Assembly: GCF_020524585.1 (NCBI RefSeq)
Contig: NZ_JAIVLK010000010.1
Location: forward strand, 124,001 to 188,000
Direction of reading: 5' to 3'
Source of the DNA: Celeribacter naphthalenivorans
GTDB taxonomy: Bacteria > Pseudomonadota > Alphaproteobacteria > Rhodobacterales > Rhodobacteraceae
Length of the DNA stretch: 64,000 nucleotides
This document shows positions 34,962-44,170 of this stretch, in pieces; the first letter of the stretch is position 1; every line of letters begins with the position of its first letter. A program made the translations under genes and the position numbers. Below the pieces are notes generated by a model. That model did not search any database. It saw only the letters and a program-made list of their open reading frames with translations, and was not told the DNA's origin.

Positions 34962-36476
34962 TCACACCAAGTCCTTGGGCAAAACATCCGTCGGAATGTT
35001 CTGGTAGCAGACGGGGCGCAGGAAGCGGCGGATGGACAGGGTGCCGACGGAGGTGGCGCCGAAGTTGGTTGAGGCCGGATAAGGCCCGCCGTGCACCATG
35101 CTGTCGCAGACTTCGACGCCTGTCGGGAAGCCGTTGGCGAGCACCCGGCCCGCCTTGCGTTCCAGCACCGGCAAGAGACGTCGTGCGAGTGCCGCGTCGC
35201 CCTCGTCGAGGTGCAAAGTCGCGGTGAGCTGGCCGCTAAAGCTGCGGGCGACGCGGTCCATTTCGTCTGCGTCCTTGGCGACGACCACGAGCCCCAGAGG
35301 GCCAAAGACCTCTTCGGACAGCGCGGCATTGCCGAGCCAGTCGGAGGCGGCCACTTTGAAGAGGAACGGCTTGGCCTCGCGCTGGTCGCACATGTTGGTC
35401 AACAAATCCTGAACCCCCGCCTGCGCGCCGATCATCGCCGCACCGGAGCTGTAGGCCTTGGCGATGCCGTCCGTCAGCATGACCTGCGCGCCTTGCTCCG
35501 ACAACGCGGCCCGCGCGGCCTCGACAAAGGCGTCGGCCTCCTGGCCTTCGATCACCACGGCGATGCCCGGGTTGGTGCAGAACTGGCCCGCGCCCATGGC
35601 CAGCGAGCCCGCCCAGCCTTTGCCAAGCTCTGCGCCACGGGTCGAGATCGCCTCGGGCAGCATGAACATCGGATTCACGGACCCCAGCTCGCCGAAAAAC
35701 GGGATCGGAACCTCACGCTGAGCGCAGAGATCAAAGAGCGCGCGCCCCCCTGCGAGCGATCCGGTAAAGCCCACGGCGGTGATCAGCGGGTGTTGGACCA
35801 AAGTTTGCCCGACGATGCGGTCATTGCCCTGCACAAGGGAGAAAACGCCCTTGGGCATGCCGCAGGTTTGGATCGCGGCATGGATGGCTTCGGCGATGAT
35901 CTCGCCGGTGCCGGGATGCGCGTCATGGCCTTTGACGACGACAGGGCACCCGGCGGCCAGTGCCGCGGCGGTGTCGCCGCCTGCGGTCGAGAAGGCGAGC
36001 GGAAAGTTCGAGGCGCCGAAAACGGCGACGGGACCGATGGGGCGCTGCATCATCCGAAGGTCAGGACGCGGCAGCGGCTGACGATCCGGGAGGGCTTCGT
36101 CATGGCGGCGGTCGAGATACGCGGCGCTCAGGATGTGGCTTGCAAAGAGGCGCAGCTGGCCGGTGGTGCGCCCGCGCTCGCCGTTCAGACGCGCCTCGGG
36201 CAGACCGGTTTCCTGCGTGCCGATCTCGGTGATCGCCTCGGCGCGGGCTTCGATCTCATCCGCGATGGCGTTCAGAAATGCGGCGCGGGCCTCTCGGGTC
36301 GTGTAACCATAGTCCCAAAACGCCTCTTCGGCGGCGTCACACGCGGCATTCACATGCGCCGGCGTGCCCTTGGAAAAACTGAGCGACGGCCCCTGCGCGG
36401 GAGCCGATTGAAAGCGCGCGTCACCGGCAACCCAAGCGCCTGCGATGAGATGGTTGCCATGCGGGGTGAATGTCAT
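34962..36476 (-). CDS. 2,5-dioxovalerate (alpha-ketoglutarate semialdehyde) dehydrogenase
   Basis: The 504-residue NAD(P)-dependent aldehyde dehydrogenase has the KGSADH-type features GPVAVFGASNFPLAFSTAGG, FFGELGSVNPMFMLPEA (general base Glu) and MGAGQFCTNPG with the catalytic Cys. It oxidises alpha-ketoglutarate semialdehyde to alpha-ketoglutarate, the last step of the oxidative L-arabinose/D-xylose pathway. The dehydratase that produces its substrate is encoded just upstream at 36512. Generic aldehyde oxidation is less likely given that pairing. Confidence 0.9.
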   Translation of the reverse strand: MTFTPHGNHLIAGAWVAGDARFQSAPAQGPSLSFSKGTPAHVNAACDAAEEAFWDYGYTTREARAAFLNAIADEIEARAEAITEIGTQETGLPEARLNGERGRTTGQLRLFASHILSAAYLDRRHDEALPDRQPLPRPDLRMMQRPIGPVAVFGASNFPLAFSTAGGDTAAALAAGCPVVVKGHDAHPGTGEIIAEAIHAAIQTCGMPKGVFSLVQGNDRIVGQTLVQHPLITAVGFTGSLAGGRALFDLCAQREVPIPFFGELGSVNPMFMLPEAISTRGAELGKGWAGSLAMGAGQFCTNPGIAVVIEGQEADAFVEAARAALSEQGAQVMLTDGIAKAYSSGAAMIGAQAGVQDLLTNMCDQREAKPFLFKVAASDWLGNAALSEEVFGPLGLVVVAKDADEMDRVARSFSGQLTATLHLDEGDAALARRLLPVLERKAGRVLANGFPTGVEVCDSMVHGGPYPASTNFGATSVGTLSIRRFLRPVCYQNIPTDVLPKDLV

Positions 36477-36511
36477 GTCTTGTCCTTTCAGAAGATCGGA
36501 AGAGTCGGGAC

Positions 36512-37423
36512 TTATTTGCCCCAGCTCAGAACCAGCGGATCGAGCGGCTTCAAAAGCTCAATCAAACGCGTGCGAATGGCGGGATGCAGCGGCGCGACGG
36601 GGTGACGGCACATCTCCGATTTGATGACGCCGCCCTCGACCATCGCGGCCTTGCACGACTGCCAACCGCACTGACGGTTTTCGTGATTGATCGCCATGGC
36701 GACGCGGCCATAGGCGGCGGTGGCCTCCTCATGGCGGCCCGCATGGAAATGGGTCAGAACGGGTTTGATCTGATCGACGATCATGCCCGAGGTCATCGAG
36801 CCGGTCGCGCCCGCGTCGAGATCCGCCAAAAGCGTGATCGCCTCTTCGCCATCGAACGGCGCTTCAATCGCCTCGCCGCCCTGTTCGATCAGAGCGCGGA
36901 TTTTATTCGCGGCACGCGGGCATTCGATTTTGAAGAGTTTGACCATCTCAATCTCTTTCGCCATCCGCACCAGAAGCGGCACGGAGAGATCGACGCCCGA
37001 CATCGGCGCGTCCTGCACCATGATCGGAATGCCGACATCCCCCACGGCGGCGAATTGTTCAAAGGTCTGCTCCGGCGTGCCCTTCAGCGTGGCGCCATGG
37101 TAAGGCGGCATCATCATCACGGCCTCTGCGCCAAGCGATTTGGCGAGACGCGCGCGTTCCACAGCGATCTGCGTGGCGTAGTGCGAAATGGTGACGATCA
37201 CCGGCACACGGCCAGCAACATGTTCAAGCGAGAGGCGCGTGAGCACGTCGCGTTCGGCATCACTTACCAGAAACTGTTCGGAGAAGTTCGCGAGGATACA
37301 AATCCCGTCGGCGCCTTGGTCGATCAGGCAGTCCAGAACGCGTTTCATCCCGTCGAGATCAAGCGTGCCATCGTCATTGAACGGGGTCGGGGCAACAGGC
37401 CAAATGCCGGTGTACTGGGTCAT
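36512..37423 (-). CDS. L-2-keto-3-deoxyarabonate dehydratase (DHDPS family)
   Basis: The protein has 303 residues and a (beta/alpha)8 DHDPS/NAL fold: GIWPVAPTPFNDDGTLD at the start, MMMPPYHGATLK, and the likely Schiff-base Lys165 in VKLFKIECPR. Family members with this KIECPR block dehydrate L-2-keto-3-deoxyarabonate to alpha-ketoglutarate semialdehyde. The next gene downstream is the semialdehyde dehydrogenase and the upstream ones are the arabinose dehydrogenase and arabonate dehydratase, so the function fits the complete pathway. Confidence 0.86.
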   Translation of the reverse strand: MTQYTGIWPVAPTPFNDDGTLDLDGMKRVLDCLIDQGADGICILANFSEQFLVSDAERDVLTRLSLEHVAGRVPVIVTISHYATQIAVERARLAKSLGAEAVMMMPPYHGATLKGTPEQTFEQFAAVGDVGIPIMVQDAPMSGVDLSVPLLVRMAKEIEMVKLFKIECPRAANKIRALIEQGGEAIEAPFDGEEAITLLADLDAGATGSMTSGMIVDQIKPVLTHFHAGRHEEATAAYGRVAMAINHENRQCGWQSCKAAMVEGGVIKSEMCRHPVAPLHPAIRTRLIELLKPLDPLVLSWGK

Positions 37424-37438
37424 GGTATGTCTTTCGGA

Positions 37439-38371
37439 TTATTCGATGAAAGGCTCTACAGTCGTGCGCCGACCGAGAGAGAGGGCATCGCAAACATGGA
37501 TCATAGGGCGCAGGTCCATATCCACGGCACCGCGCGTCAGAAGATGGGCCATTTTCGCGTAAAGCCGCGGGTATTCGCCCGCCAAAGGGTTGTCGTCGTC
37601 GAGCGCCTCGTCGACGCCGTCGATCCGGATGCGGGCGCCGCCATCAATGAGCGTGAGCGTGCCTGCGGTGGTGACCGCTTCGATGGTCCAGATTTGCTCG
37701 CCCTCCTGACGGAAGTCGAAGTCGGCGGTGACAGAGGCGCCTTCGGGATGCGCGAATGTCAGCTCCGCCGCAATCGGCGTCTGGCAGTTTTCGGGCACCA
37801 AAAGATGCGCGTCCGTCAGGTGAATGTCATGCGGAAGGATTTCCGTGACAATCGAGAGCGCATTGATGCCCGGATCGAAGACCCCCATGCCGCCTGGTTC
37901 CCAAATCCACGCCTGACCGGGGTGCCACCGGCGCACGTCCTCTTTCCACGTCACCTTGAGAGAGGTGAGGTGTTTGTCCGCAAGCCAGGCTTTGGCGACG
38001 GCGACCTTATCCGCCTCGCGCGAATGCCATGTGGCAAAGAGCGAGACGCCATTCTCGCGCGCCAGCCGTTCCAGCGCGTAGCACTCCGCCAGCGTGGCGC
38101 CTGGAGGTTTCTCCAGCATGACGTGACGCCCCGCGCGAATGGCTTTGGCGGCGACCTCAAAACGCGGCACGGGCGGCAGGCAGAGGGACACGACACGAAT
38201 GTCATCGCGCGCCGCAAGCAGCGCATCGATGTCGTCAAAGTGCGCGACGCCCTCGACCTTGCCATGCCGCGACACCGTGGCCGACAGGGTAAAGTCGGTG
38301 GAGGCGGCGATCGCAGGGACGTGTTGGTCCACCGCGATCTTGCCGATCCCGATGAGTGCAATATCCATCAA
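37439..38371 (-). CDS. L-arabinose/D-galactose 1-dehydrogenase (Gfo/Idh/MocA family)
   Basis: The 310-residue oxidoreductase has an N-terminal Rossmann fold (ALIGIGKIAVDQHVPAI), the family motif EKPPGATLAE with its conserved Lys, and WIWEPGGMGVFDPGINALSI. This form is typical of galactose/arabinose 1-dehydrogenases from alphaproteobacteria, which accept both sugars because they share C1-C4 configuration. It makes the 1,4- or 1,5-lactone. Its ATG overlaps the stop codon of the dehydratase gene (ATGA). Two in-frame ATGs occur at the start; either may be used. Confidence 0.87.
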   Translation of the reverse strand: MMDIALIGIGKIAVDQHVPAIAASTDFTLSATVSRHGKVEGVAHFDDIDALLAARDDIRVVSLCLPPVPRFEVAAKAIRAGRHVMLEKPPGATLAECYALERLARENGVSLFATWHSREADKVAVAKAWLADKHLTSLKVTWKEDVRRWHPGQAWIWEPGGMGVFDPGINALSIVTEILPHDIHLTDAHLLVPENCQTPIAAELTFAHPEGASVTADFDFRQEGEQIWTIEAVTTAGTLTLIDGGARIRIDGVDEALDDDNPLAGEYPRLYAKMAHLLTRGAVDMDLRPMIHVCDALSLGRRTTVEPFIE

Positions 38372-40113
38372 TGGCTGTCCTTTCCTACGTCATTGCCGCG
38401 ACAGCCCTTGAGAAAGTCGAGATCGGCGCCTGTATCGGCCCCCTCGACATGCTGTTGGTGCAGCCAGGCGTAGCCGCTTTCGGGTGCGCCCCCGAGCGGT
38501 TGCCACTCGGCCAGACGCGCGGCGAGGTCTTCGTCGGAAATATCGAGGTGAAGGCGACGGTTCGCCACGTCCAACTCAATGAAATCGCCGTTCTGCACCA
38601 CGGCCAAGGGACCACCGGCGGCGGCTTCGGGTGAGGTGTGTAGCACAACCGTGCCATAGGCCGTCCCCGACATCCGCGCGTCGGAAATGCGCACCATATC
38701 GGTGATGCCTTTCTGAAGCACTTTCGGCGGAAGCCCCATGTTGCCGACCTCAGCCATGCCCGGATAGCCTTTGGGGCCACAGTTTTTCATGACCATGATG
38801 CAGGTCTCGTCAATGTCGAGATCCGGATCGTTGATCTTGGCTTTATAGTCGTCAATGTCCTCGAACACGACCGCGCGGCCACGGTGTTGGAGCAATTCGG
38901 GCGTGGCGGCGGAAGGTTTGAGCACCGCGCCTTTCGGGGCAAGGTTACCTTTGACCACCACAATGCCACCCGACTGGGTGAGCGCCTGATCGGTGGGCAG
39001 GATCACGTCTTCGTTGTGGTTCTGCGCGTCCTTGACCTCGTCCCAGATCGAAGCGCCGGAGACGGTGAGCGCATCCTTGTGCAAAAGCCCGCCTTCGCCC
39101 AAACGTTTGAGCACCACGGGCAGACCGCCTGCGTAAAAGAACTCTTCCATCAGATACTTGCCCGAAGGCATGAGGTTGACGATGGTCGGCACCTCGCGTC
39201 CGCAGCGGTCCCAATCCTCGAGCGTCAGGTCGATGCCCACACGCCCCGCCATCGCCAAAAGATGGATCACGGCGTTGGTGGAGCCGCCGATGGCCGCATT
39301 GGTGCGGATCGCGTTCTCGAAGGCCTCTTTGGTCATGATGTCCGAGGGTTTCAGATCGTCCTTGACCATCTCGACGATGCGACGACCGGACATTTGCGCG
39401 ATGACGCGGCGGCGGCTGTCGACGGCAGGGATCGCGGCGTTGCCGGACAGGGCCATACCAAGGGATTCCGCCATCGAGGCCATGGTCGAGGCCGTGCCCA
39501 TCGTGTTGCAGGTGCCCGTAGAGCGCGACATCGAGGCCTCGGCTTCGAGGAATTCGTCCTGCGTCATCTCGCCCGCCTTCACGGCCTCGGAGAATTTCCA
39601 AAGATGCGTGCCGGAGCCGACGCGTTCGCCTTTGTAATAGCCGTTGAGCATCGGCCCGCCGGTGACGACGATCGACGGGATGTCACAAGACGCCGCCGCC
39701 ATCATCAGAGACGGCGTGGTCTTGTCGCAGCCGACCATCAGAACCGCGCCGTCCATCGGCTGGCCGCGAATGGTTTCCTCGATGGAGAGCGCCGCGAGGT
39801 TGCGGAACATCATCGCGGAGGGGCGGAACGTGTTCTCGGAGGCGGAAAACACCGGCACTTCGACCGGAAAACCACCGGCCTCCCAGATGCCCGCTTTGAT
39901 CTTCTCGGCCAGTTCCTTCATGTGCACGCCGTTGCAGGGCGACAGCTCGGAGAAGGTGTTCAGAATGCCGATGATCGGGCGCCCGTCGAACAGATCATGC
40001 GGATAGCCCTGATTTTTAAGCCAGCCGCGGTGGTAAATCGTATCGCGGGAATTGCCGCCATACCATTCCTGAGACCGCAGTTTGCGGGGCCATTTTGCCG
40101 GTTTGAATGCCAT
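38368..40113 (-). CDS. L-arabonate dehydratase (IlvD/Edd family)
   Basis: The 581-residue protein belongs to the IlvD/Edd [2Fe-2S] dehydratases. Cluster ligands are visible as SPCNGVH, GCDKTTPSLMMAAAS and STGTCNTMGTASTMASM, and NAAIPAVDSRRR is the sugar-acid-subfamily block. It is close to L-arabonate dehydratases and dehydrates L-arabonate to L-2-keto-3-deoxyarabonate. The same enzyme may dehydrate D-galactonate, since no separate galactonate dehydratase is encoded here although DgoK and DgoA are. Confidence 0.9.
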   Translation of the reverse strand: MAFKPAKWPRKLRSQEWYGGNSRDTIYHRGWLKNQGYPHDLFDGRPIIGILNTFSELSPCNGVHMKELAEKIKAGIWEAGGFPVEVPVFSASENTFRPSAMMFRNLAALSIEETIRGQPMDGAVLMVGCDKTTPSLMMAAASCDIPSIVVTGGPMLNGYYKGERVGSGTHLWKFSEAVKAGEMTQDEFLEAEASMSRSTGTCNTMGTASTMASMAESLGMALSGNAAIPAVDSRRRVIAQMSGRRIVEMVKDDLKPSDIMTKEAFENAIRTNAAIGGSTNAVIHLLAMAGRVGIDLTLEDWDRCGREVPTIVNLMPSGKYLMEEFFYAGGLPVVLKRLGEGGLLHKDALTVSGASIWDEVKDAQNHNEDVILPTDQALTQSGGIVVVKGNLAPKGAVLKPSAATPELLQHRGRAVVFEDIDDYKAKINDPDLDIDETCIMVMKNCGPKGYPGMAEVGNMGLPPKVLQKGITDMVRISDARMSGTAYGTVVLHTSPEAAAGGPLAVVQNGDFIELDVANRRLHLDISDEDLAARLAEWQPLGGAPESGYAWLHQQHVEGADTGADLDFLKGCRGNDVGKDSH

Positions 40114-40137
40114 TGGAGTGTCCTTTCAATGACAGGC

Positions 40138-41349
40138 TCAGGCCTGTTTGTTCTTGTTGTAGACGTCGAAGAAAACGGCCGCGAGCAGCACAAGGCCTTT
40201 GATCACCTGTTGGTAATCGATGCCGATGCCCATGATGGACATGCCGTTGTTCATCACACCCATGATAAAGGCGCCCACCACGGCCCCGATGATCTTGCCC
40301 GAGCCGCCCGACATGGAGGCCCCGCCGATGAACACCGCCGCGATCACGTCAAGCTCAAGCGCAAAGCCCGCTTTCGGTGTGGCGGTGTTGAGACGCGCGG
40401 CAAAGATCATGCCCGCCAGCGCCGCCAGAACGCCCATGTTGACGAAGGCGAGGAAGGTGAGGCGTTCGGTCTTGATCCCCGACAGTTTGGCCGCCTTTTC
40501 GTTGCCGCCCAGCGCATAGATGCGGCGCCCGATGACGGTGCGCGAGGTGATGAACGCATAGACCATGATCAGCACGCCCATGGTGACGACGACGTTGGGC
40601 AGACCACGAAAGGTGGAGAGTTTGAACATCAGGAACACGATCGCGGCAGAGATGATCGCGATGCGTCCCCAGAACAGCCCAGCCGGTTCGTCCGCGATGC
40701 CATATTGCGCGTTGCGGGCGCGGGATTTGAGACCCATCTGGATCACGGCGGCGGCGCCGAGCAGGCCGAGGGCAAAGGAGAGCACGTTGAAGTTGCGCGC
40801 GCCGAAAATTTGGGCCAGCCCCGTGCCCCAAGCGGCGGGAAAGATATCACCGACAAAGCCGGTGGAGAGGATTTGGAACTCGCGGGGGAACGGGCCGACA
40901 GACTGACCTTCGAGGAGCCAGAGCGACAGGCCACGGAAGACAAGCATCCCCGCCAGCGTCACGATAAAGGACGGAATGCGCCAGAAGGCGACGAAATACC
41001 CCTGCGCCGCGCCGATCAGGCCACCGACCACGAGACAGATCGGCATGGTCACGGAGACCGGCATGTCCATTTCGACGATGAGCACGGCGGCAAGTGCGCC
41101 GACAAAGCCCATGACGGAGCCAACGGAAAGATCGATATGCCCCGCGACGATGACGATCAGCATGCCGAGCGCCATGATGATGATATAGGAGTTCTGAAGG
41201 AACAGGTTGGTGATGTTGACGGGGCGCATCAGCGTGCCGCCGGTCACGATCTGGAAAAAGGCCATGATCGCGATCAGCGCGAAAAGCAGACCGTAGTCAC
41301 GCATATGGCCGGCCAGATGGGCTTTGATGCCTTTCTGAGAATTCGTCAT
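40138..41349 (-). CDS. gguB: Multiple-sugar ABC transporter permease GguB
   Basis: This 403-residue permease (BPD_transp_2 family) has about ten to eleven hydrophobic segments; GMLIVIVAGHIDLSVGSVM and AAVFIGGASMSGGSGKIIGA are the family signatures. Length and sequence match GguB/XylH rather than the shorter RbsC. It forms the membrane channel for sugars delivered by ChvE. It is 11 bases downstream of gguA and is followed by the arabonate dehydratase gene, so uptake and breakdown are in one operon. Confidence 0.93.
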   Translation of the reverse strand: MTNSQKGIKAHLAGHMRDYGLLFALIAIMAFFQIVTGGTLMRPVNITNLFLQNSYIIIMALGMLIVIVAGHIDLSVGSVMGFVGALAAVLIVEMDMPVSVTMPICLVVGGLIGAAQGYFVAFWRIPSFIVTLAGMLVFRGLSLWLLEGQSVGPFPREFQILSTGFVGDIFPAAWGTGLAQIFGARNFNVLSFALGLLGAAAVIQMGLKSRARNAQYGIADEPAGLFWGRIAIISAAIVFLMFKLSTFRGLPNVVVTMGVLIMVYAFITSRTVIGRRIYALGGNEKAAKLSGIKTERLTFLAFVNMGVLAALAGMIFAARLNTATPKAGFALELDVIAAVFIGGASMSGGSGKIIGAVVGAFIMGVMNNGMSIMGIGIDYQQVIKGLVLLAAVFFDVYNKNKQA

Positions 41350-41360
41350 TTTGATGTCCC

Positions 41361-42878
41361 TTATTCGTTGACGATGAGCGACATGATGCGCTCCTGGCTG
41401 GCTTCTTCGGCGGACAACTCGCCCACGAATGCGCCTTCGTTCATCACATAGATGCGGTCACACATGCCGAGCAGTTCGGGCATTTCCGAAGAGATCATGA
41501 CGACCCCTTTGCCCTCGGCGGACAGCTCGTTGATGATCGCGTAGATTTCGTATTTCGCGCCGACGTCGATGCCACGGGTCGGCTCGTCGAGGATCAGAAC
41601 CTCGGGCGCGGTGTTGAGCCATTTGGCCAAGACGACCTTTTGCTGGTTGCCGCCCGACAGGTTGCCGACTTTCTGGAACACCGAAGGCGTGCGGGTGCGC
41701 AGCGCCTCGCGGTATTTCTCCGCCACCTGCGTTTCGGCGTGGCTGTCGAGCACGCCCTTGCGCGACACATTGTCGAGTTTGGCGAGCGTGGTGTTGAACC
41801 GGATGGTTTCATCGAGCACGAGGCCAAGATGTTTGCGGTCCTCGGTCACATAGGCCAGTCCCGCATCGATGGCGCGCGGCACGTTGGACACATCGACCGG
41901 CGCGCCATGCAGCTTCACCGTGCCGTCGATATTGCGGCCATAGCTTTTACCGAACACGGACATGGCCAGTTCGGTGCGCCCGGAGCCCATGAGCCCCGCG
42001 ATGCCGACAACCTCGCCCGCGCGCACGTTCATGGAAATATTCTTGATGATCTGGCGCTCGGCATGTTCGGGATGCCAGGCGTTCCAATTCTCGATTTCGA
42101 GCAACATCTCGCCCGCTTTGCGCTCCCGTTCGGGATAGCGGTCGGACATATCGCGCCCCACCATGTCGCGCACGATGTCGTCTTCGGAGAGACCGGCCTT
42201 GGCGTCGAGCGTGGAAACCGACATGCCATCGCGGATCACGGTGACCGTATCGGAGACATAGCGCACCTCGCCCAGCTTGTGGGAGATGATGATCGAGGTC
42301 ACGCCCTGCGATTTCAGCTCAAGCATCAGGTCCAGAAGCTTTTGCGAGTCGTTTTCCTGAAGCGCGGCGGTCGGCTCGTCGAGGATCAGCAAGCGCACGT
42401 CTTTTGAGAGCGCCTTGGCGATTTCCACGAGCTGCTGTTTGCCGACGCCGAGGCTGTCGATCAGCGTGGTCGGGCTTTCCTTGAGGCCGACTTTGCGCAG
42501 CAACTCTTCGGTGCGGCGGTTGGCCTCGTGCCAGTTGATCACGCCCCCCTTCGCAGTTTCGTTGCCCAGAAAGATATTTTCGGCAATCGAAAGCTGTGGG
42601 ACAAGCGCAAGCTCCTGGTGAATGATGATGATGCCACGGTCCTCGCTGTCGCGGATGCCGCGGAACTCGGCGAGGGCGCCGTCGTAATGGATTTCCCCAT
42701 CGTAAGTGCCAGCCGGGTAAACGCCCGAGAGCACTTTCATCAGGGTGGATTTGCCTGCGCCGTTTTCACCGCAGATCGCGTGGATTTCTCCCTCCGCGAC
42801 CGTCAGGCTCACCTTGTCGAGCGCTTTCACGCCGGGGAACTCTTTGGTGATGGAACGCATTTCAAGAAGCGCGGTCAT
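41361..42878 (-). CDS. gguA: Multiple-sugar ABC transporter ATPase GguA
   Basis: This ATPase has 505 residues and two nucleotide-binding domains: Walker [10 protein letters not shown] near residue 36, signature [15 protein letters not shown] and DEPTAALQ in the first; [13 protein letters not shown] and [15 protein letters not shown] with [12 protein letters not shown] in the second. It is full-length for the XylG/GguA group. It energises the ChvE-GguB importer. A terminator-like hairpin between chvE and this gene probably reduces its expression relative to the binding protein. Confidence 0.93.
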   Translation of the reverse strand: MTALLEMRSITKEFPGVKALDKVSLTVAEGEIHAICGENGAGKSTLMKVLSGVYPAGTYDGEIHYDGALAEFRGIRDSEDRGIIIIHQELALVPQLSIAENIFLGNETAKGGVINWHEANRRTEELLRKVGLKESPTTLIDSLGVGKQQLVEIAKALSKDVRLLILDEPTAALQENDSQKLLDLMLELKSQGVTSIIISHKLGEVRYVSDTVTVIRDGMSVSTLDAKAGLSEDDIVRDMVGRDMSDRYPERERKAGEMLLEIENWNAWHPEHAERQIIKNISMNVRAGEVVGIAGLMGSGRTELAMSVFGKSYGRNIDGTVKLHGAPVDVSNVPRAIDAGLAYVTEDRKHLGLVLDETIRFNTTLAKLDNVSRKGVLDSHAETQVAEKYREALRTRTPSVFQKVGNLSGGNQQKVVLAKWLNTAPEVLILDEPTRGIDVGAKYEIYAIINELSAEGKGVVMISSEMPELLGMCDRIYVMNEGAFVGELSAEEASQERIMSLIVNE

Positions 42879-42896
42879 GCTGATCTCTTGTCCTAG

Positions 42897-42932
42897 AAAA
42901 GACCCGCCCGCATGAAGATGTGCGGACGGGTC
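42897..42932 (-). terminator. Intrinsic terminator/attenuator between chvE and gguA
   Basis: GACCCGCCCGCA (42901-42912) pairs with TGCGGACGGGTC (42921-42932) with a single C-A mismatch and an 8-base loop. On the minus strand four T residues follow (42900-42897). Partial termination here would leave more chvE than gguA message, which is the stoichiometry binding-protein transporters need. Confidence 0.65.
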
Positions 42933-42945
42933 GAGGGAGGATGGC

Positions 42946-43998
42946 TTACTTGACCTGATCTTCGGTGTAGTACCCGGAGCCGATCAGGATCTCTTCCCAG
43001 TTGGAGGCGTCGACGGCGACGGGTTCCAGCAGGTAGGAGGGCACGACTTTGACACCGTTGTCATAGGTCTCGGTGTCGTTGATTTCCGGCTCGGAGCCGC
43101 CGAGAACCGCATCGACCATGCCCACGGTGACTTTTGCCAGCTCGCGGGTGTCCTTGAAGATCGTCGAATATTGCTCGCCTGCGAGGATCGACTTGATGGA
43201 TTGCAACTCCGCATCCTGACCCGTCACGATCGGCATTTGCAGATCGCCGGAGCCATAGCCCACGCCCTTGAGCGAGGAGAGGATGCCGATGGACAGACCA
43301 TCATAGGGGGCCAGCACGCCGTGCACCTCTTTGTCGGTGTAGTTGGCGGACAGGATGTTATCCATCCGCGCCTGCGCCACAGCGCCGTCCCAACGCAGCG
43401 TGCCGACCTTGTCCATACCCATCTGGCCGGACTGAACCACGATGGAACCATCGTCGATCAGCGGCTGAAGCACGCTCATCGCACCGTCGTAGAAGAAATA
43501 GGCATTGTTGTCGTCCGGCGAGCCGCCGAACAGCTCGACATTGTAGGGGCCATCGCCAAAGCGGGCTTTGAGGCCTTCGACCAGCGAGGTCGCCTGTTGC
43601 ACGCCGACTTTGAAGTTGTCGAAGGTGGCGTAGTAGTCGACGTCGCCGCTGTCGCGGATCAGACGGTCATAGGCGATGACCTTGACGCCCGCAGCAGAGG
43701 CATTCTCGAGTGCGTTCGACAGCGTGGTGCCGTCGATGGCGGCGATCACAAGCGCGTCGACGCCTTTGGTGATCATGTTCTCGATCTGGGCGAGCTGGTT
43801 GGGGATGTCGTCCTCTGCGTATTGCAGGTCGGTCGTGTAGCCAGCGGCTTCGAGCTCCTTGACCATGTTGTCCCCGTCGGCAATCCAGCGCGCCGAGGAT
43901 TTGGTCGGCATGGCGATGCCGACAAGGCCGTCAGCATAAGCCGCGGACGCGAAAGCAATGGCCGCGGTCGCCGCGGTCAGCATGGTTTTGATCTTCAT
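42946..43998 (-). CDS. chvE: Periplasmic sugar-binding protein ChvE
   Basis: The 350-residue precursor has a signal peptide ([15 protein letters not shown], cleavage near residue 22). It matches Agrobacterium ChvE through long blocks: [60 protein letters not shown] and [14 protein letters not shown]. ChvE binds L-arabinose, D-galactose, D-xylose, D-glucose and others in the periplasm. Here it is the first gene of the arabinose/galactose operon and is divergent from gbpR, as in Agrobacterium and Azospirillum. Confidence 0.96.
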   Translation of the reverse strand: MKIKTMLTAATAAIAFASAAYADGLVGIAMPTKSSARWIADGDNMVKELEAAGYTTDLQYAEDDIPNQLAQIENMITKGVDALVIAAIDGTTLSNALENASAAGVKVIAYDRLIRDSGDVDYYATFDNFKVGVQQATSLVEGLKARFGDGPYNVELFGGSPDDNNAYFFYDGAMSVLQPLIDDGSIVVQSGQMGMDKVGTLRWDGAVAQARMDNILSANYTDKEVHGVLAPYDGLSIGILSSLKGVGYGSGDLQMPIVTGQDAELQSIKSILAGEQYSTIFKDTRELAKVTVGMVDAVLGGSEPEINDTETYDNGVKVVPSYLLEPVAVDASNWEEILIGSGYYTEDQVK

Positions 43999-44170
43999 AT
44001 TGTCCTCCCGTTGGGTCCAAGCGCTCCGTTCTCCCGCGCTTTGGTCCCGACATTTTCAATACGACCCGTCTCCACAGGTCAGCCCCAGACCTAAAAGAAA
44101 GTTTACATCACTGTAAAATGAGCTTATCGACTACATACATACCAAAAATGTTATACTGAAAGAATGCGAG
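43999..44170. promoter_or_regulatory. Divergent chvE-gbpR control region
   Basis: This 172-base AT-rich gap separates the divergent chvE and gbpR starts. On the plus strand TTATAC (about 44150-44155) is a good -10 for gbpR without a clear -35. The region should carry GbpR sites; I could not single out one LysR-type T-N11-A dyad with confidence. Confidence 0.4.

Noticed and set aside
38884-41451. 855-codon open frame on the plus strand
   Set aside because: It is antisense to the arabonate dehydratase and GguB genes, which have clear homology. The frame has the Arg/His/Asp-rich, low-complexity composition typical of antisense frames in GC-rich DNA.
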